This document shows, in pieces, positions 56,761 through 64,000 of a stretch of 64,000 bases of DNA. The stretch spans positions 62,001-126,000 of the forward strand of contig NZ_FOIE01000009.1 in assembly GCF_900111455.1 (NCBI RefSeq), read 5' to 3'. This DNA is from Geodermatophilus poikilotrophus (lineage in GTDB: Bacteria > Actinomycetota > Actinomycetes > Mycobacteriales > Geodermatophilaceae). Position 1 is the first letter of the stretch; every line of letters begins with the position of its first letter. The position numbers and the translations under genes are program-made. The notes beneath the pieces were generated by a model. It was not told the DNA's origin and did no database searches. It worked only from the letters and a program-made list of their open reading frames with translations.

Positions 56761-57024
56761 ATGACGGTCACCGACCCCGACGTCCCGGACCCGCTCAACG
56801 ACCCCCGCACCCTGCAGGCCGACCCCGGCGCGTACGGGCAGGGCGGGGACCTCGCCTCGACCGAGGACGACGCCGTGTCGACCGGCGCGGACGAACTGGC
56901 CGCGGACGACCTGACCGGCGACGACCCGACCGACGACGACCTGACCGCCGGTCGGAACGCGGCCGACGACGCCGGCGGTGGCGACGTGACCGGCGGCGCG
57001 TTCTCCGAGAGCCCGCGCGGCTGA
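56761..57024 (+). CDS. small very acidic protein, unknown
   Basis: An 87-residue Asp-rich protein (DPDVPDPLNDPRTLQADPGAYGQGGD, then ADDLTGDDPTDDDLTAGRNAADDAGGGDVTGGAF). It is highly negative with no hydrophobic core, so it is probably disordered. ATG 56761 is chosen as the first start past the promoter candidate. It is divergent from ArsR and followed 77 bases later by another small stress-type gene. Composition links it to the proteins at 7923-10987. Confidence 0.62.
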   Translation: MTVTDPDVPDPLNDPRTLQADPGAYGQGGDLASTEDDAVSTGADELAADDLTGDDPTDDDLTAGRNAADDAGGGDVTGGAFSESPRG

Positions 57025-57037
57025 GACGAGGCGGTCC

Positions 57038-57062
57038 GTTTCAGGAACCGCCGGCCGGGCAA
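57038..57062 (+). promoter_or_regulatory. SigB/SigF-like stress promoter
   Basis: GTTT-N15-GGGCAA, about 40 bases before the ATG at 57102. The -35 half is a perfect match; TTTCAGG follows the same way as at 10481. Confidence 0.5.
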
Positions 57063-57101
57063 CCCTCGGGCCCCAGTCACCCAGCGAGGAGGAGGACCAC
57101 C

Positions 57102-57344
57102 ATGGCCACCGGTGAGACCGGCTTCGAGGACGTCACCTACGACCTCATCTCGGTGCAGTACCACTCGCTCAAGGCCGGGCACGACTACGGCCAGTACGTC
57201 CGTGACGCGGAGAACGCCGGGCTGCAGGACATCGCGTCGTTCTTCCGCGAGGTCATGGAGCAGGACTCCGCGCGGGCGCGGCGCTGCCACGAGTTCCTGC
57301 GGCAGATCTCCGGCACCGAGCAGGGCGGACCCGCGACCCAGTAG
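57102..57344 (+). CDS. small helical protein, ferritin-like character
   Basis: An 80-residue protein: FEDVTYDLISVQYHSLKAGHDYGQYVRDAENAGLQDIASFFREVMEQDSARARRCHEFLRQISG. Two long amphipathic helices with regularly spaced His, Asp, Glu and Tyr recall a half ferritin-like bundle, and similar short proteins are widespread in actinobacteria. Whether it binds metal is not shown. A GAGGAGGAGG site precedes the ATG, the best ribosome site among the small genes. It is led by a stress-type promoter and ended by a hairpin repeat. Confidence 0.72.
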   Translation: MATGETGFEDVTYDLISVQYHSLKAGHDYGQYVRDAENAGLQDIASFFREVMEQDSARARRCHEFLRQISGTEQGGPATQ

Positions 57345-57346
57345 TG

Positions 57347-57403
57347 GAAGGACCCCGTCCTCCCCAACCTTCGCAGGCTCAGGTCGGGGCCCGGGACGGG
57401 GCC
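57347..57403. repeat. 3'-end hairpin repeat, copy 7 (GTCC type)
   Basis: Starts 3 bases after the small gene's stop: arms AAGGACCCCGTCCTCCCC and GGGCCCGGGACGGGGCC, apex CTTCGCAGGCTCAGG identical to copy 1. The nitronate monooxygenase start lies 30 bases further. Confidence 0.68.
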
Positions 57404-57433
57404 GGTCAGGAGCGGCACGGGCACGATGGCCGC

Positions 57434-58396
57434 GTGATCCGCACACCGCTGACCCGCACCTTCTCCCTGGCCGCACCGGTCGTCGGGGCACCGATGGCCG
57501 GTGTGGCCGGCGGTGCGCTGGCCCGGGCCGTCTCGCTGGGCGGGGGCCTCGGGATGATCGGCGTCGGCAACGCCGCCACGACGGACTTCGTCGCCGAGCA
57601 GGCGGCCATCCCCGCGACCGACGGCCTGCCGTTCGGCATCGGCCTCATGGCCTGGGCGCTGGCCGAGCGCCCCGAGCTGCTCGACGCGGCGATCGCCGCG
57701 GGCCCGGCGCTGGTGTCGGTCTCCTTCGGCGACGCTGCACCCGCCGCCGCGCGGCTGCACGACGCGGGCATCGCCGTCGCCGCGCAGGTGAACACCGCCG
57801 ACGACGTCCGGCGGGCGCAGGCGGCCGGGGTGGACCTGCTCGTCGCCCAGGGCACCGAGGCCGGCGGGCACACCGGGCAGCGGGCCACCCTGCCGCTGCT
57901 GCAGGAGGTGCTGACCCTGGCCGACCGCCCGGTCCTCGCCGCCGGCGGCATCGCGACCGGGGCGGGCATGGCCGCGGCCCTGGCCGCCGGCGCCGCCGGG
58001 GTGTGGATCGGCACGCCGCTGCTCGCCTGCCCCGAGGGGCTCAACTCCCCCGCCGCCCGGGCCCGCGTCTGTGCGGCCACCGGTGAGGACACCGTGCTGA
58101 CCCGTGCCTTCGACGTGGCGCAGCGGCTGGCCTGGCCCGAGCGCTGGCCGGGACGGGCGGTGGCGAACGACTTCAGCCGTGAGTGGCACGGCCGGGAGGT
58201 CGAGCTGGCGGCGGACGCCGAGGCGGCCCGCCGGGTGCAGGAGGCACGCCGGACCGGCGACCTCTCCGCGGCCCCGCTCTATGCCGGGGAGTCGGTCGGC
58301 CTGGTCACCGGGGAGCGCCCCGCGGCCGACGTCGTCCGGGAGCTGGCCGCCGGTGCCGAGCGAGCGCTACGAGCGGCCTGCGACCTGCTGACCTGA
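57434..58396 (+). CDS. nitronate monooxygenase
   Basis: A 320-residue FMN-dependent TIM-barrel enzyme: LAAPVVGAPMAGVAGGALARAVSLGGGLGMIG at the N-terminus, LLVAQGTEAGGHTGQRATLPLLQEV with the catalytic His, and the FMN phosphate loop PVLAAGGIATGAGMAAALAAGAAGVWIGTPLL. It oxidises alkyl nitronates such as propionate 3-nitronate. Its last 30 bases overlap the end of the convergent DsbA-like gene. A hairpin repeat separates it from the gene before. Confidence 0.88.
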   Translation: MIRTPLTRTFSLAAPVVGAPMAGVAGGALARAVSLGGGLGMIGVGNAATTDFVAEQAAIPATDGLPFGIGLMAWALAERPELLDAAIAAGPALVSVSFGDAAPAAARLHDAGIAVAAQVNTADDVRRAQAAGVDLLVAQGTEAGGHTGQRATLPLLQEVLTLADRPVLAAGGIATGAGMAAALAAGAAGVWIGTPLLACPEGLNSPAARARVCAATGEDTVLTRAFDVAQRLAWPERWPGRAVANDFSREWHGREVELAADAEAARRVQEARRTGDLSAAPLYAGESVGLVTGERPAADVVRELAAGAERALRAACDLLT

Positions 58397-59068
58397 CCGC
58401 GCGGCGTCGGCCCACGCCCGCTCCAGGACCTGCAGCAGCAGGTCGACGGGCTGGGCGCCGGCGGCGCCGTACCTGCGGTCGACGACGAAGAAGGGGACGC
58501 CGGTCGCCCCGAGCTCCTGGGCGGTGCGGATGTCGTCGAGGACGGCGGCGCGGTACCGGTGGTCGGCGAGCGCGGCGCGCACCTCGGCCTCGTCCAGGCC
58601 GACCTCCACCGCCAGCGCGACCAGGGAGTCGACGTCGAAGACCGACCGTCCCTCCTCGAAGTGCGCGTGCAGCAGCCGCTCCTTCACCGCGCCCTGGAGC
58701 CCGCGCGCGGTGGCGAGGTGGAGGAGCTCGTGGGCCAGCAGCGTGTTGCCGCTGACGCCGCTCGCCAGGTCGTAGTGCAGGCCCTCGCCGGCGGCGGTCT
58801 CCTCGACGTGCTGCATCATCCCGCGCACGTCCTCGACCGGTCGGCCGAACTTCGCGGCCAGCGCCGGGAGGGTCCGGTGGGTCTCGCCCTCGGGCGTGCT
58901 CGGGTCGAGCTGGAAGGACCGCCAGACGACCTCGACCTCGTCCCGGTGGGGGAACCGCTCCAGCGCGGCCTCCAGCCGGCGCTTGCCGATGTAGCACCAG
59001 GGGCAGACGACGTCGGACCAGACCTCGATGCGCACGGACCGCAGCAACCCCGTCACCCGCGGGCTCAT
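58367..59068 (-). CDS. DsbA-family oxidoreductase (FrnE-like)
   Basis: A 233-residue cytosolic thioredoxin-fold protein with active site CPWC in VRIEVWSDVVCPWCYIGKRRLEAALERF, the FrnE hallmark. The helical insert has LLHAHFEEGRSVFDVDSLVALAVEVGLD and the cis-Pro loop is ATGVPFFVVDRRYGAAGAQP. Such proteins act as disulfide isomerases in redox stress. Starts at 59068 (ATG) or 59056 (GTG) are possible. No signal peptide is present. Confidence 0.88.
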   Translation of the reverse strand: MSPRVTGLLRSVRIEVWSDVVCPWCYIGKRRLEAALERFPHRDEVEVVWRSFQLDPSTPEGETHRTLPALAAKFGRPVEDVRGMMQHVEETAAGEGLHYDLASGVSGNTLLAHELLHLATARGLQGAVKERLLHAHFEEGRSVFDVDSLVALAVEVGLDEAEVRAALADHRYRAAVLDDIRTAQELGATGVPFFVVDRRYGAAGAQPVDLLLQVLERAWADAARSGQQVAGRS

Positions 59069-59255
59069 TCCGGCCGGTGCGCCCCCGCCCGCGCCCGGGC
59101 GTCCCCGAGGCTGGGGTCGGGGAAGCGCACCGCACCTCCGCGCCGCCGGGGTCGTGCGGAGTGGGGGTCCGGAGGGTCCCCGACGAGCGGCCGGGTGGCT
59201 CAGCGCAGGGCGGGGACGCCTCCTGGTCGCGGGGTCGGCCGGGAGGCCGACGGTG

Positions 59256-59633
59256 TCAGCGCACCCCGACGAGGTCGACGACGAAGACCAGGGTCGCGCC
59301 GGGCTTGATGACCCCACCCGCGCCGCGGTCGCCGTAGGCCTTGTGCGGCGGGATGGTCAGCCGGCGCCGGCCGCCGACCCGCATCCCCTGCATGCCCTCG
59401 TCCCAGCCCTGGATGACCATGCCGACGCCGAGCCGGAACTCCAGCGGGTCGCCGCGGTCCCAGGAGGCGTCGAACTGCTCACCGCCGTCGTGGGCGACGC
59501 CGACGTAGTGGGCGCTGACCAGGTCACCGGCCTTCGCCTCGGGGCCGTCGCCGACGGTGATGTCCTCGATCACGAGGTCGTCGGGGGCGGGGCCGGTCGG
59601 CGTCTCGACGTCGGGGCGGGTGGGCTCGGCCAT
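59256..59633 (-). CDS. FKBP-type peptidyl-prolyl cis-trans isomerase
   Basis: A 125-residue single-domain FKBP: LVIEDITVGDGPEAKAGDLVSAHYVGVAHDGGEQFDASWDRGDPLEFRLGVGMVIQGWDEGMQGMRVGGRRRLTIPPHKAYGDRGAGGVIKPGATLVFVVDLVGV, containing the active-site aromatic and Asp residues (HYVG, FDASW, VIQGWDEG, AYG). A short disordered N-terminus precedes it; no signal, so it is cytosolic. AGGAG lies 5 bases before the ATG. Confidence 0.93.
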   Translation of the reverse strand: MAEPTRPDVETPTGPAPDDLVIEDITVGDGPEAKAGDLVSAHYVGVAHDGGEQFDASWDRGDPLEFRLGVGMVIQGWDEGMQGMRVGGRRRLTIPPHKAYGDRGAGGVIKPGATLVFVVDLVGVR

Positions 59634-59749
59634 CGGTTTCTCCTGAGGTCGGTGCCGGGTGGGTCCCGACGGTCGTCCCCATCCAAACAGCGGTTCCACC
59701 GGGTCGCCGGGCGGGCCGCGGTCCGGCGCCGTCCCGGCGGGTGAACCGC

Positions 59750-60496
59750 TCAGCGGCCGCCGGCGACGTCGAGCAGGCTGCCGGTGCAGTAGCCCGCGTC
59801 GTCGCCGAGCAGCCACAGCACGGCGGCGGCGACCTCCGCAGGCAGACCGGCCCGGCCCATCGGCACCGTCGGCCCCACCCGGGCGACCCGGTCGGGCTGG
59901 CCGCCGCTGGCGTGGATCTCCGTCTCGATGATCCCGGGCCGCACGACGTTGACCCGGATCCCCTCCCCGGCCACCTCGCGGGCGAGGCCGACCCCGAGGG
60001 TGTCGACCGCGCCCTTGCTGGCCGCGTAGTCGACGTACTCGCCGGGCGACCCGAGCCTGCTGGCCGCCGAGGAGACCAGCACGACGGACCCGCCCGGGCC
60101 GCCGTGCCGGGTGGACATCCGCCGCACCGCCTCGCGGCAGCACAGGACGGTGCCGAGCACGTTGACCGCGAGCATCCGCTGCACCCGGTCGGCGGTCAGC
60201 TCGTCGACCCGCGCCCGCTGCCCCACGATCCCGGCGTTGGCCACCAGTCCGGTCACCGGGCCCAGGCCCTCGGCGGCGGCGAAGGCGGCCAGAACGTCGT
60301 CCTCGACCGAGACGTCGGCGCGCACGGCGCACGCGGTCCCGCCGGCCGCCTCGATGCCGGTCACGACGGCGGCGGCCGCGCCCTCGTCGTCCCGGTACGT
60401 GACAGCGACCGACCACCCGGCCGCCGCCGCGGCGCGCGCGGTCGCCGCGCCGATGCCGCGGCTGCCGCCGGTCACGAGCACCACACCAGGAGGCAC
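59750..60496 (-). CDS. SDR family oxidoreductase (glucose/3-oxoacyl reductase type)
   Basis: A 248-residue classical SDR: TGGSRGIGAATARAAAAAGW, VANAGIVGQ (replacing NNAG), VLVSSAASRLGSPGEYVDYAASKGAVD with Ser, Tyr and Lys, and VRPGIIETEIHASGGQPDRVARVGPTVPMGRAGLPAEVAAAVLWLLGDDAGYCTGSLLDVAGGR. The PTVPMGR block is usual in the YgfF-like subfamily. The substrate is unknown. GTG 60496 is chosen because the fold starts 5 residues later; an extension to 60556 would be Arg/Pro-rich and run toward the divergent glucosidase. Confidence 0.86.
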   Translation of the reverse strand: MPPGVVLVTGGSRGIGAATARAAAAAGWSVAVTYRDDEGAAAAVVTGIEAAGGTACAVRADVSVEDDVLAAFAAAEGLGPVTGLVANAGIVGQRARVDELTADRVQRMLAVNVLGTVLCCREAVRRMSTRHGGPGGSVVLVSSAASRLGSPGEYVDYAASKGAVDTLGVGLAREVAGEGIRVNVVRPGIIETEIHASGGQPDRVARVGPTVPMGRAGLPAEVAAAVLWLLGDDAGYCTGSLLDVAGGR

Positions 60497-60554
60497 GGTC
60501 GGACCGTAGCGCGGAGCGGGTGCGGGACGCCGCACGGCGTGCTGGGCTGGGCGC

Positions 60555-62279
60555 ATGCCCGCCGATCCCCCGTGGTGGACCCGCGCCGTCGTCTACCAGG
60601 TCTACCCGCGCTCGTTCCAGGACTCCGACGGCGACGGGATCGGTGACCTCGGCGGGATCCTGCAGCGCGTCGACCACCTCGCCGACCTGGGCGTCGACGT
60701 CGTCTGGCTCTCGCCGATCTACCCCTCGCCGCAGGCCGACAACGGCTACGACATCAGCGACTACACCGACGTCGACCCGCTGTTCGGCTCGCTGGCGCAG
60801 CTCGACCAGCTCATCGCCGCGCTGCACGAGCGCGGGGTGAAGCTGGTCATGGACCTGGTGGTCAACCACACCAGCGACCAGCACCCGTGGTTCGAGGAGA
60901 GCAGGGCGTCCCGGACGTCCCCGAAGCGCGACTGGTACTGGTGGCGGCCGCCGCGCGCGGGCATGACGGCGGGGCAGCCCGGCGCCGAGCCGACCAACTG
61001 GCACTCGTACTTCTCCGGGCCGACCTGGCAGCTCGACGAGGCCAGCGGCGAGTACTACCTGCACCTGTTCGCCCGCGAGCAGCCGGACCTGAACTGGGAG
61101 AACCCCGAGGTCCGCCAGGCGGTGTACGCGATGATGCGGGGTTGGCTCGACCGCGGCGTCGACGGGTTCCGCATGGACGTCATCAACATGATCAGCAAGG
61201 ACGTCGCCCCGGACGGCTCGCTGCGCGACGGCCCGGCACTGCCGGGCCTGCCCTACGGCGACGGGACGGCGTCCTTCCTCTGCGGGCCGCGGATCCACGA
61301 GTTCCTGCAGGAGATGCACCGCGAGGTCTTCGCCGGGCGGTCCGACCGGCTGCTGACCGTGGGCGAGATGCCCGGCGTGACCGTGGAACAGGCGCGGCTG
61401 TTCACCGACCCGGCGCGGGCCGAGGTGGACATGGTGTTCCAGTTCGAGCACGTGGGCCTGGACTTCGACGAGTCCAAGTGGCGCCCACGGCCGCTGCGGA
61501 TGCGCGACCTCAAGGCCTCCCTCGGCCGCTGGCAGGCGGGGCTGGCCGACGTCGGCTGGAACTCCCTCTACTGGGACAACCACGACCAGCCGCGCGCCGT
61601 CTCGCGCTTCGGCGACGACTCGCCCCGGTACCGCCGCGACTCCGCGACCTGCCTGGCCACCCTGCTGCACCTGCACCGCGGGACGCCCTACGTCTACCAG
61701 GGCGAGGAGCTGGGGATGGCCAACGCCCCGTTCGACCGCATCGACGACTTCCGGGACGTCGAGTCGCTCAACCACTTCGCGCAGGCGGTGGCGCACGGCG
61801 AGGACCCGGAGACGGTGCTGGTCGCGCTGCGCCGGATGAGCCGGGACAACGCGCGCACGCCGGTGCAGTGGGACGCCTCGCCGTCCGCCGGCTTCACCAC
61901 CGGCACGCCGTGGATCCCGGTCAACCCCGACTCCACCGAGTGGAACGCCGAGGCCCAGCGCGCCGACCCGGCCTCGGTGTTCGCCCACCACAAGCGGCTG
62001 ATCGCGCTGCGGCACGCCGACCCGGTGGTCGCGCTCGGCGACTTCGGCATGCTGCTGCCCGATCACGACGAGCTGTACGCCTTCACCCGCAGCCTGGACG
62101 GCGCGACGCTGCTCGTCGTCTGCAACCTCGGCGCCTCGACGCACCCGCTGGGCGAGCTGCTGCCCGAGACGGCCGGCGCCGAGCTGGTGCTGGGCAACCT
62201 GACCGACGACGGCGACCCCGCCGTCCTGCGGCCGTGGGAGGCGCGGGTCCTGCGCCTGGCGAGCGGCCGCGCGGCCTGA
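60555..62279 (+). CDS. alpha-glucosidase, GH13 (oligo-1,6-glucosidase/trehalose-type clade)
   Basis: A 574-residue GH13 enzyme. The four conserved regions are VMDLVVNHTS, GFRMDVINMI with nucleophile Asp, LLTVGEMPG with acid/base Glu, and YWDNHDQPR with the third Asp. The opening WWTRAVVYQVYPRSFQDSDGDGIGDLGGI is typical of GH13 subfamilies 17, 23, 30 and 31, which hydrolyse short alpha-glucosides. With no signal peptide it should act on sugars after import. No transporter is adjacent. A strong hairpin ends the gene. Confidence 0.92.
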   Translation: MPADPPWWTRAVVYQVYPRSFQDSDGDGIGDLGGILQRVDHLADLGVDVVWLSPIYPSPQADNGYDISDYTDVDPLFGSLAQLDQLIAALHERGVKLVMDLVVNHTSDQHPWFEESRASRTSPKRDWYWWRPPRAGMTAGQPGAEPTNWHSYFSGPTWQLDEASGEYYLHLFAREQPDLNWENPEVRQAVYAMMRGWLDRGVDGFRMDVINMISKDVAPDGSLRDGPALPGLPYGDGTASFLCGPRIHEFLQEMHREVFAGRSDRLLTVGEMPGVTVEQARLFTDPARAEVDMVFQFEHVGLDFDESKWRPRPLRMRDLKASLGRWQAGLADVGWNSLYWDNHDQPRAVSRFGDDSPRYRRDSATCLATLLHLHRGTPYVYQGEELGMANAPFDRIDDFRDVESLNHFAQAVAHGEDPETVLVALRRMSRDNARTPVQWDASPSAGFTTGTPWIPVNPDSTEWNAEAQRADPASVFAHHKRLIALRHADPVVALGDFGMLLPDHDELYAFTRSLDGATLLVVCNLGASTHPLGELLPETAGAELVLGNLTDDGDPAVLRPWEARVLRLASGRAA

Positions 62280-62297
62280 GGAGCGGCCGGCCCTCTC

Positions 62298-62354
62298 CTG
62301 CCCGCGGTGCTCCGGTGGTGGGTGCTCCTGCGCTCACCACCGGAGCCGCGGCAG
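62298..62354. terminator. hairpin between convergent glucosidase and MFS genes
   Basis: A perfect 12-bp core stem GCTCCGGTGGTG / CACCACCGGAGC with a 14-base loop, extended outward by CTGCCCGCGG / CCGCGGCAG with a small mismatch. A probable bidirectional terminator. Confidence 0.75.
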
Positions 62355-62367
62355 GGACGACCCGCGC

Positions 62368-63642
62368 TCAGGCCGGGGCCGCGGCCGGCTCGGCCGCCTC
62401 GGGCTCGTCCAGCGGGTGGGCGAGCTCGTCGGCGGGCAGCCGCCACGCCAGGACGGCGACGACGGCGAGCACCGGCGGCACCAGCCCGGCCAGCAGGAAC
62501 GTGCCGGTCAGGCCGAGCGTCTGGCTGACCGGACCGGCCAGCGCCATCGACAGCGGCATGAACGCCAGCGAGACGAAGAAGTCGAGACTGGACACCCGCC
62601 CCAGCAGCGCCGGGGGCACCCGCCGCTGCAGCAGCGTCCCCCAGATGACCGTGCCCGCCTCGAACGCCGCCCCGAGCAGCCCGGCCGCCGCGATCATCAC
62701 CCACAGCTGCGAGGTCGCGCCGAAGACGACCAGCGGCACGCAGCCGGCGCCCCACAGCAGGTTCATCACCGTGAGGTAGCGGCGCGGCAGCCGCAGCGAG
62801 GCGACGACGGCCGACCCCAGGGCGCCGCCGATGCCGAAGGCGGCCAGCACCCAGGCGTGCTCGGCGGGCCCACCGCCGGCCCGGTCCCGGACCGCGAAGG
62901 GGACCAGGACCTCGAACGGACCCATGATCAGCAGCACCATCAGCGAGGCGAACAGCAGCGTGGCCAGCAGCCAGGGCGTGCCGACCATGTAGGCCACGCC
63001 CTCGCGGACGTCGGTCAGCAGCCCGGGGTGCTCGCCCTCGCGGCGGACCGGCAGCGTCGGCAGCGCCGCCACGCACGCGGCCGCGGCCGCCGAGGTCGAC
63101 GCCGTCGCCAGCAGCGCCGCGCCCGGCGAGAGGACGGCCACCACCAGGCCGCCGACCGCGGGACCGGCGGCCATCGCCAGCGCCGGGCGGACGACGCCCT
63201 CGAGGCCGTTGGCCGCCAGCAGCTCGCCGGGCGGGACGACGCCGGGCACCAGCGCCGAGTAGGCCGGGTAGTAGAAACCCGTCGCGACCCCGCCGGCCAG
63301 GGACGCCGCGGCCAGCGGCCCGAGCGCGAGGGCGCCGGCCAGCGACAGCAGCGCCACCGACCCGACCGCTGTCGTCTGCAGCAGGGCGACGCCGAGCAGG
63401 ATGCGCCGCTGCGGCACCCGGTCGGCCAGCGCGCCGCCGACCAGCGTGCTGGCCAGCATGCCGGCGGCCTGCAGCGAGGTGGCCAGGGAGAGCGCGCCGG
63501 GGCCGCCGCCGAGGTCCACGACCTGCCAGACCAGCGCCACGGTCCACATGCCCTGCGCGAACAGCGACAGGCCCATGGACGAGGCCAGCAGGCGGTAGTC
63601 CCGGGAGCGCAGGGGCGCGAGCGCGCGCGGCAGGCCGGCCAT
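62368..63642 (-). CDS. MFS exporter (EntS-like, MFS_3)
   Basis: A 424-residue transporter with about 12 helices: LRSRDYRLLASSMGLSLFAQGMWTVALVWQVVDLGGGPGALSLATSLQAAGMLASTLVGGALADRVPQRRIL covers the first helices and the GALADRVPQRR loop motif. This is the usual start of the MFS_3 exporters (EntS and macrolide-type). The substrate is not evident. GGAGGGGGAG directly precedes the ATG at 63642; a longer in-frame start at 63825 would add low-complexity residues. Confidence 0.85.
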   Translation of the reverse strand: MAGLPRALAPLRSRDYRLLASSMGLSLFAQGMWTVALVWQVVDLGGGPGALSLATSLQAAGMLASTLVGGALADRVPQRRILLGVALLQTTAVGSVALLSLAGALALGPLAAASLAGGVATGFYYPAYSALVPGVVPPGELLAANGLEGVVRPALAMAAGPAVGGLVVAVLSPGAALLATASTSAAAAACVAALPTLPVRREGEHPGLLTDVREGVAYMVGTPWLLATLLFASLMVLLIMGPFEVLVPFAVRDRAGGGPAEHAWVLAAFGIGGALGSAVVASLRLPRRYLTVMNLLWGAGCVPLVVFGATSQLWVMIAAAGLLGAAFEAGTVIWGTLLQRRVPPALLGRVSSLDFFVSLAFMPLSMALAGPVSQTLGLTGTFLLAGLVPPVLAVVAVLAWRLPADELAHPLDEPEAAEPAAAPA

Positions 63643-63858
63643 CTCCCCCTCCGTCGTCGGCGGGCACGCCGTCGGCGCCCGGACCCCCATGCTCGCGGAC
63701 GGCACCGACAGCGGGCACGTGGTTATCGGGAGGAGGGCAAGGACGGTCGGGTGGCCGGCAGCACCTCGTCCACGGCGGAGCGGCGGGCCCGCAGCTGCAG
63801 CCCGTCGCGTTCCGGCGGGTGCCACGGCGGCAGCGGGACGAGCAGACGCCCGGCCACC

Positions 63859-63902
63859 TATCTCACAATCACTTCACATATCTCACACGACTGTGCTAAG
63901 AA
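63859..63902 (+). promoter_or_regulatory. promoter with direct repeats before the last gene
   Basis: TATCTCACA occurs at 63859-63867 and 63879-63887, exactly 20 bases apart. TTCACA (63873-63878), 18 bases and TAAGAA (63897-63902) form a promoter whose start falls on the GTG at 63910. The stretch is strikingly A/T-rich. Nothing else stands out in 63643-63858. Confidence 0.5.
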
Positions 63903-63909
63903 CGTCCCC

Positions 63910-64000
63910 GTGACCGACCGCCTCGACGTGACGCTCCGCCTGATCCGCAACGCCGGCCGGGCATCGCTGACCGACCTCGCGTCCCGGCTGGGCGTCTCGG
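63910..64000 (+). CDS. N-terminus of a helix-turn-helix regulator (cut by window end)
   Basis: Thirty codons are visible: VTDRLDVTLRLIRNAGRASL, then TDLASRLGVS. This reads as the first two helices of a winged helix-turn-helix (DeoR-, IclR- or ROK-like); the family cannot be fixed from so little. The transcript looks leaderless. Confidence 0.6.
   Translation, partial: MTDRLDVTLRLIRNAGRASLTDLASRLGVS

Noticed and set aside
1-64000. tRNA, rRNA, prophage, insertion sequence or integrase
   Set aside because: I read both strands for tRNA arms, transposase motifs and flanking duplications and found none that I could support.

Overview
The window is 64 kb of very GC-rich, gene-dense chromosomal DNA with abundant GTG starts, many leaderless starts and short intergenic gaps. 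Gene content (a DevS/DevR pair, actinobacterial acVLRF1, a c-di-AMP riboswitch before an NlpC/P60 gene, GTP-dependent PEP carboxykinase, DUF3140, DUF6328, LapA and HelD proteins) points to a high-GC actinobacterium. Geodermatophilaceae (Blastococcus, Geodermatophilus, Modestobacter) is my best guess, from family resemblance only. I saw no tRNA, rRNA, CRISPR, insertion sequence, prophage or integrase; the region looks like core and near-core chromosome.

Layout. 0-4 kb: PrmC-like methyltransferase, universal stress protein, and a DevS-like kinase convergent with a DevR-like regulator; a DosR-box-like palindrome precedes the stress protein. 4-7 kb: a methyltransferase plus type III polyketide synthase pair, DUF3140 and DUF6328 genes. 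7-11 kb: ribokinase, a TetR regulator, LapA and several tiny acidic proteins. 11-15 kb: an ABC exporter with its own DesK/DesR-type two-component system. 15-24 kb: 3-hydroxybutyrate dehydrogenase and a PucR-like regulator, a small Cys/His protein, a DNA glycosylase-like protein, a secreted tannase-type esterase, a tyrosine phosphatase and a GAF-GGDEF protein. 24-31 kb: a DUF4396 membrane protein behind a CsoR-like palindrome, then a complete fructose PTS locus (ptsI divergent from fruR-fruK-fruA-ptsH). 31-37 kb: an SRPBCC protein, an alpha/beta hydrolase and an E1alpha-E1beta-E2 2-oxoacid dehydrogenase operon divergent from an Lrp/AsnC regulator. 37-50 kb: small envelope proteins, a serine hydrolase, the riboswitch-controlled NlpC/P60 hydrolase, a lipoprotein, an FAD oxidoreductase, YihY/BrkB, a class A PBP and a HelD-like ATPase. 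50-64 kb: alcohol dehydrogenase, an MFS-rhodanese-acVLRF1 operon, pckG, an ArsR/SRPBCC pair, nitronate monooxygenase, DsbA/FrnE-like, FKBP, an SDR, a GH13 alpha-glucosidase, an MFS exporter and the start of an HTH gene.

Two patterns run across the window. (1) At least nine small orphan or stress-type genes are preceded by a GTTN or GTGN box, 15-16 bases, then a GGG-starting box such as GGGCAN or GGGTAN, which resembles promoters of actinobacterial SigB/SigF general stress sigma factors. This suggests a scattered stress regulon of very small acidic proteins. (2) A family of 50-60 bp imperfect hairpins with a conserved apex sits within about 25 bases of stop codons at seven loci, apparently as a lineage-specific 3'-end or terminator element. 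Metabolically the window combines fructose uptake, alpha-glucoside hydrolysis, 2-oxoacid oxidation, 3-hydroxybutyrate use and gluconeogenesis with hypoxia or redox sensing, c-di-AMP-controlled wall remodelling and small-molecule export.
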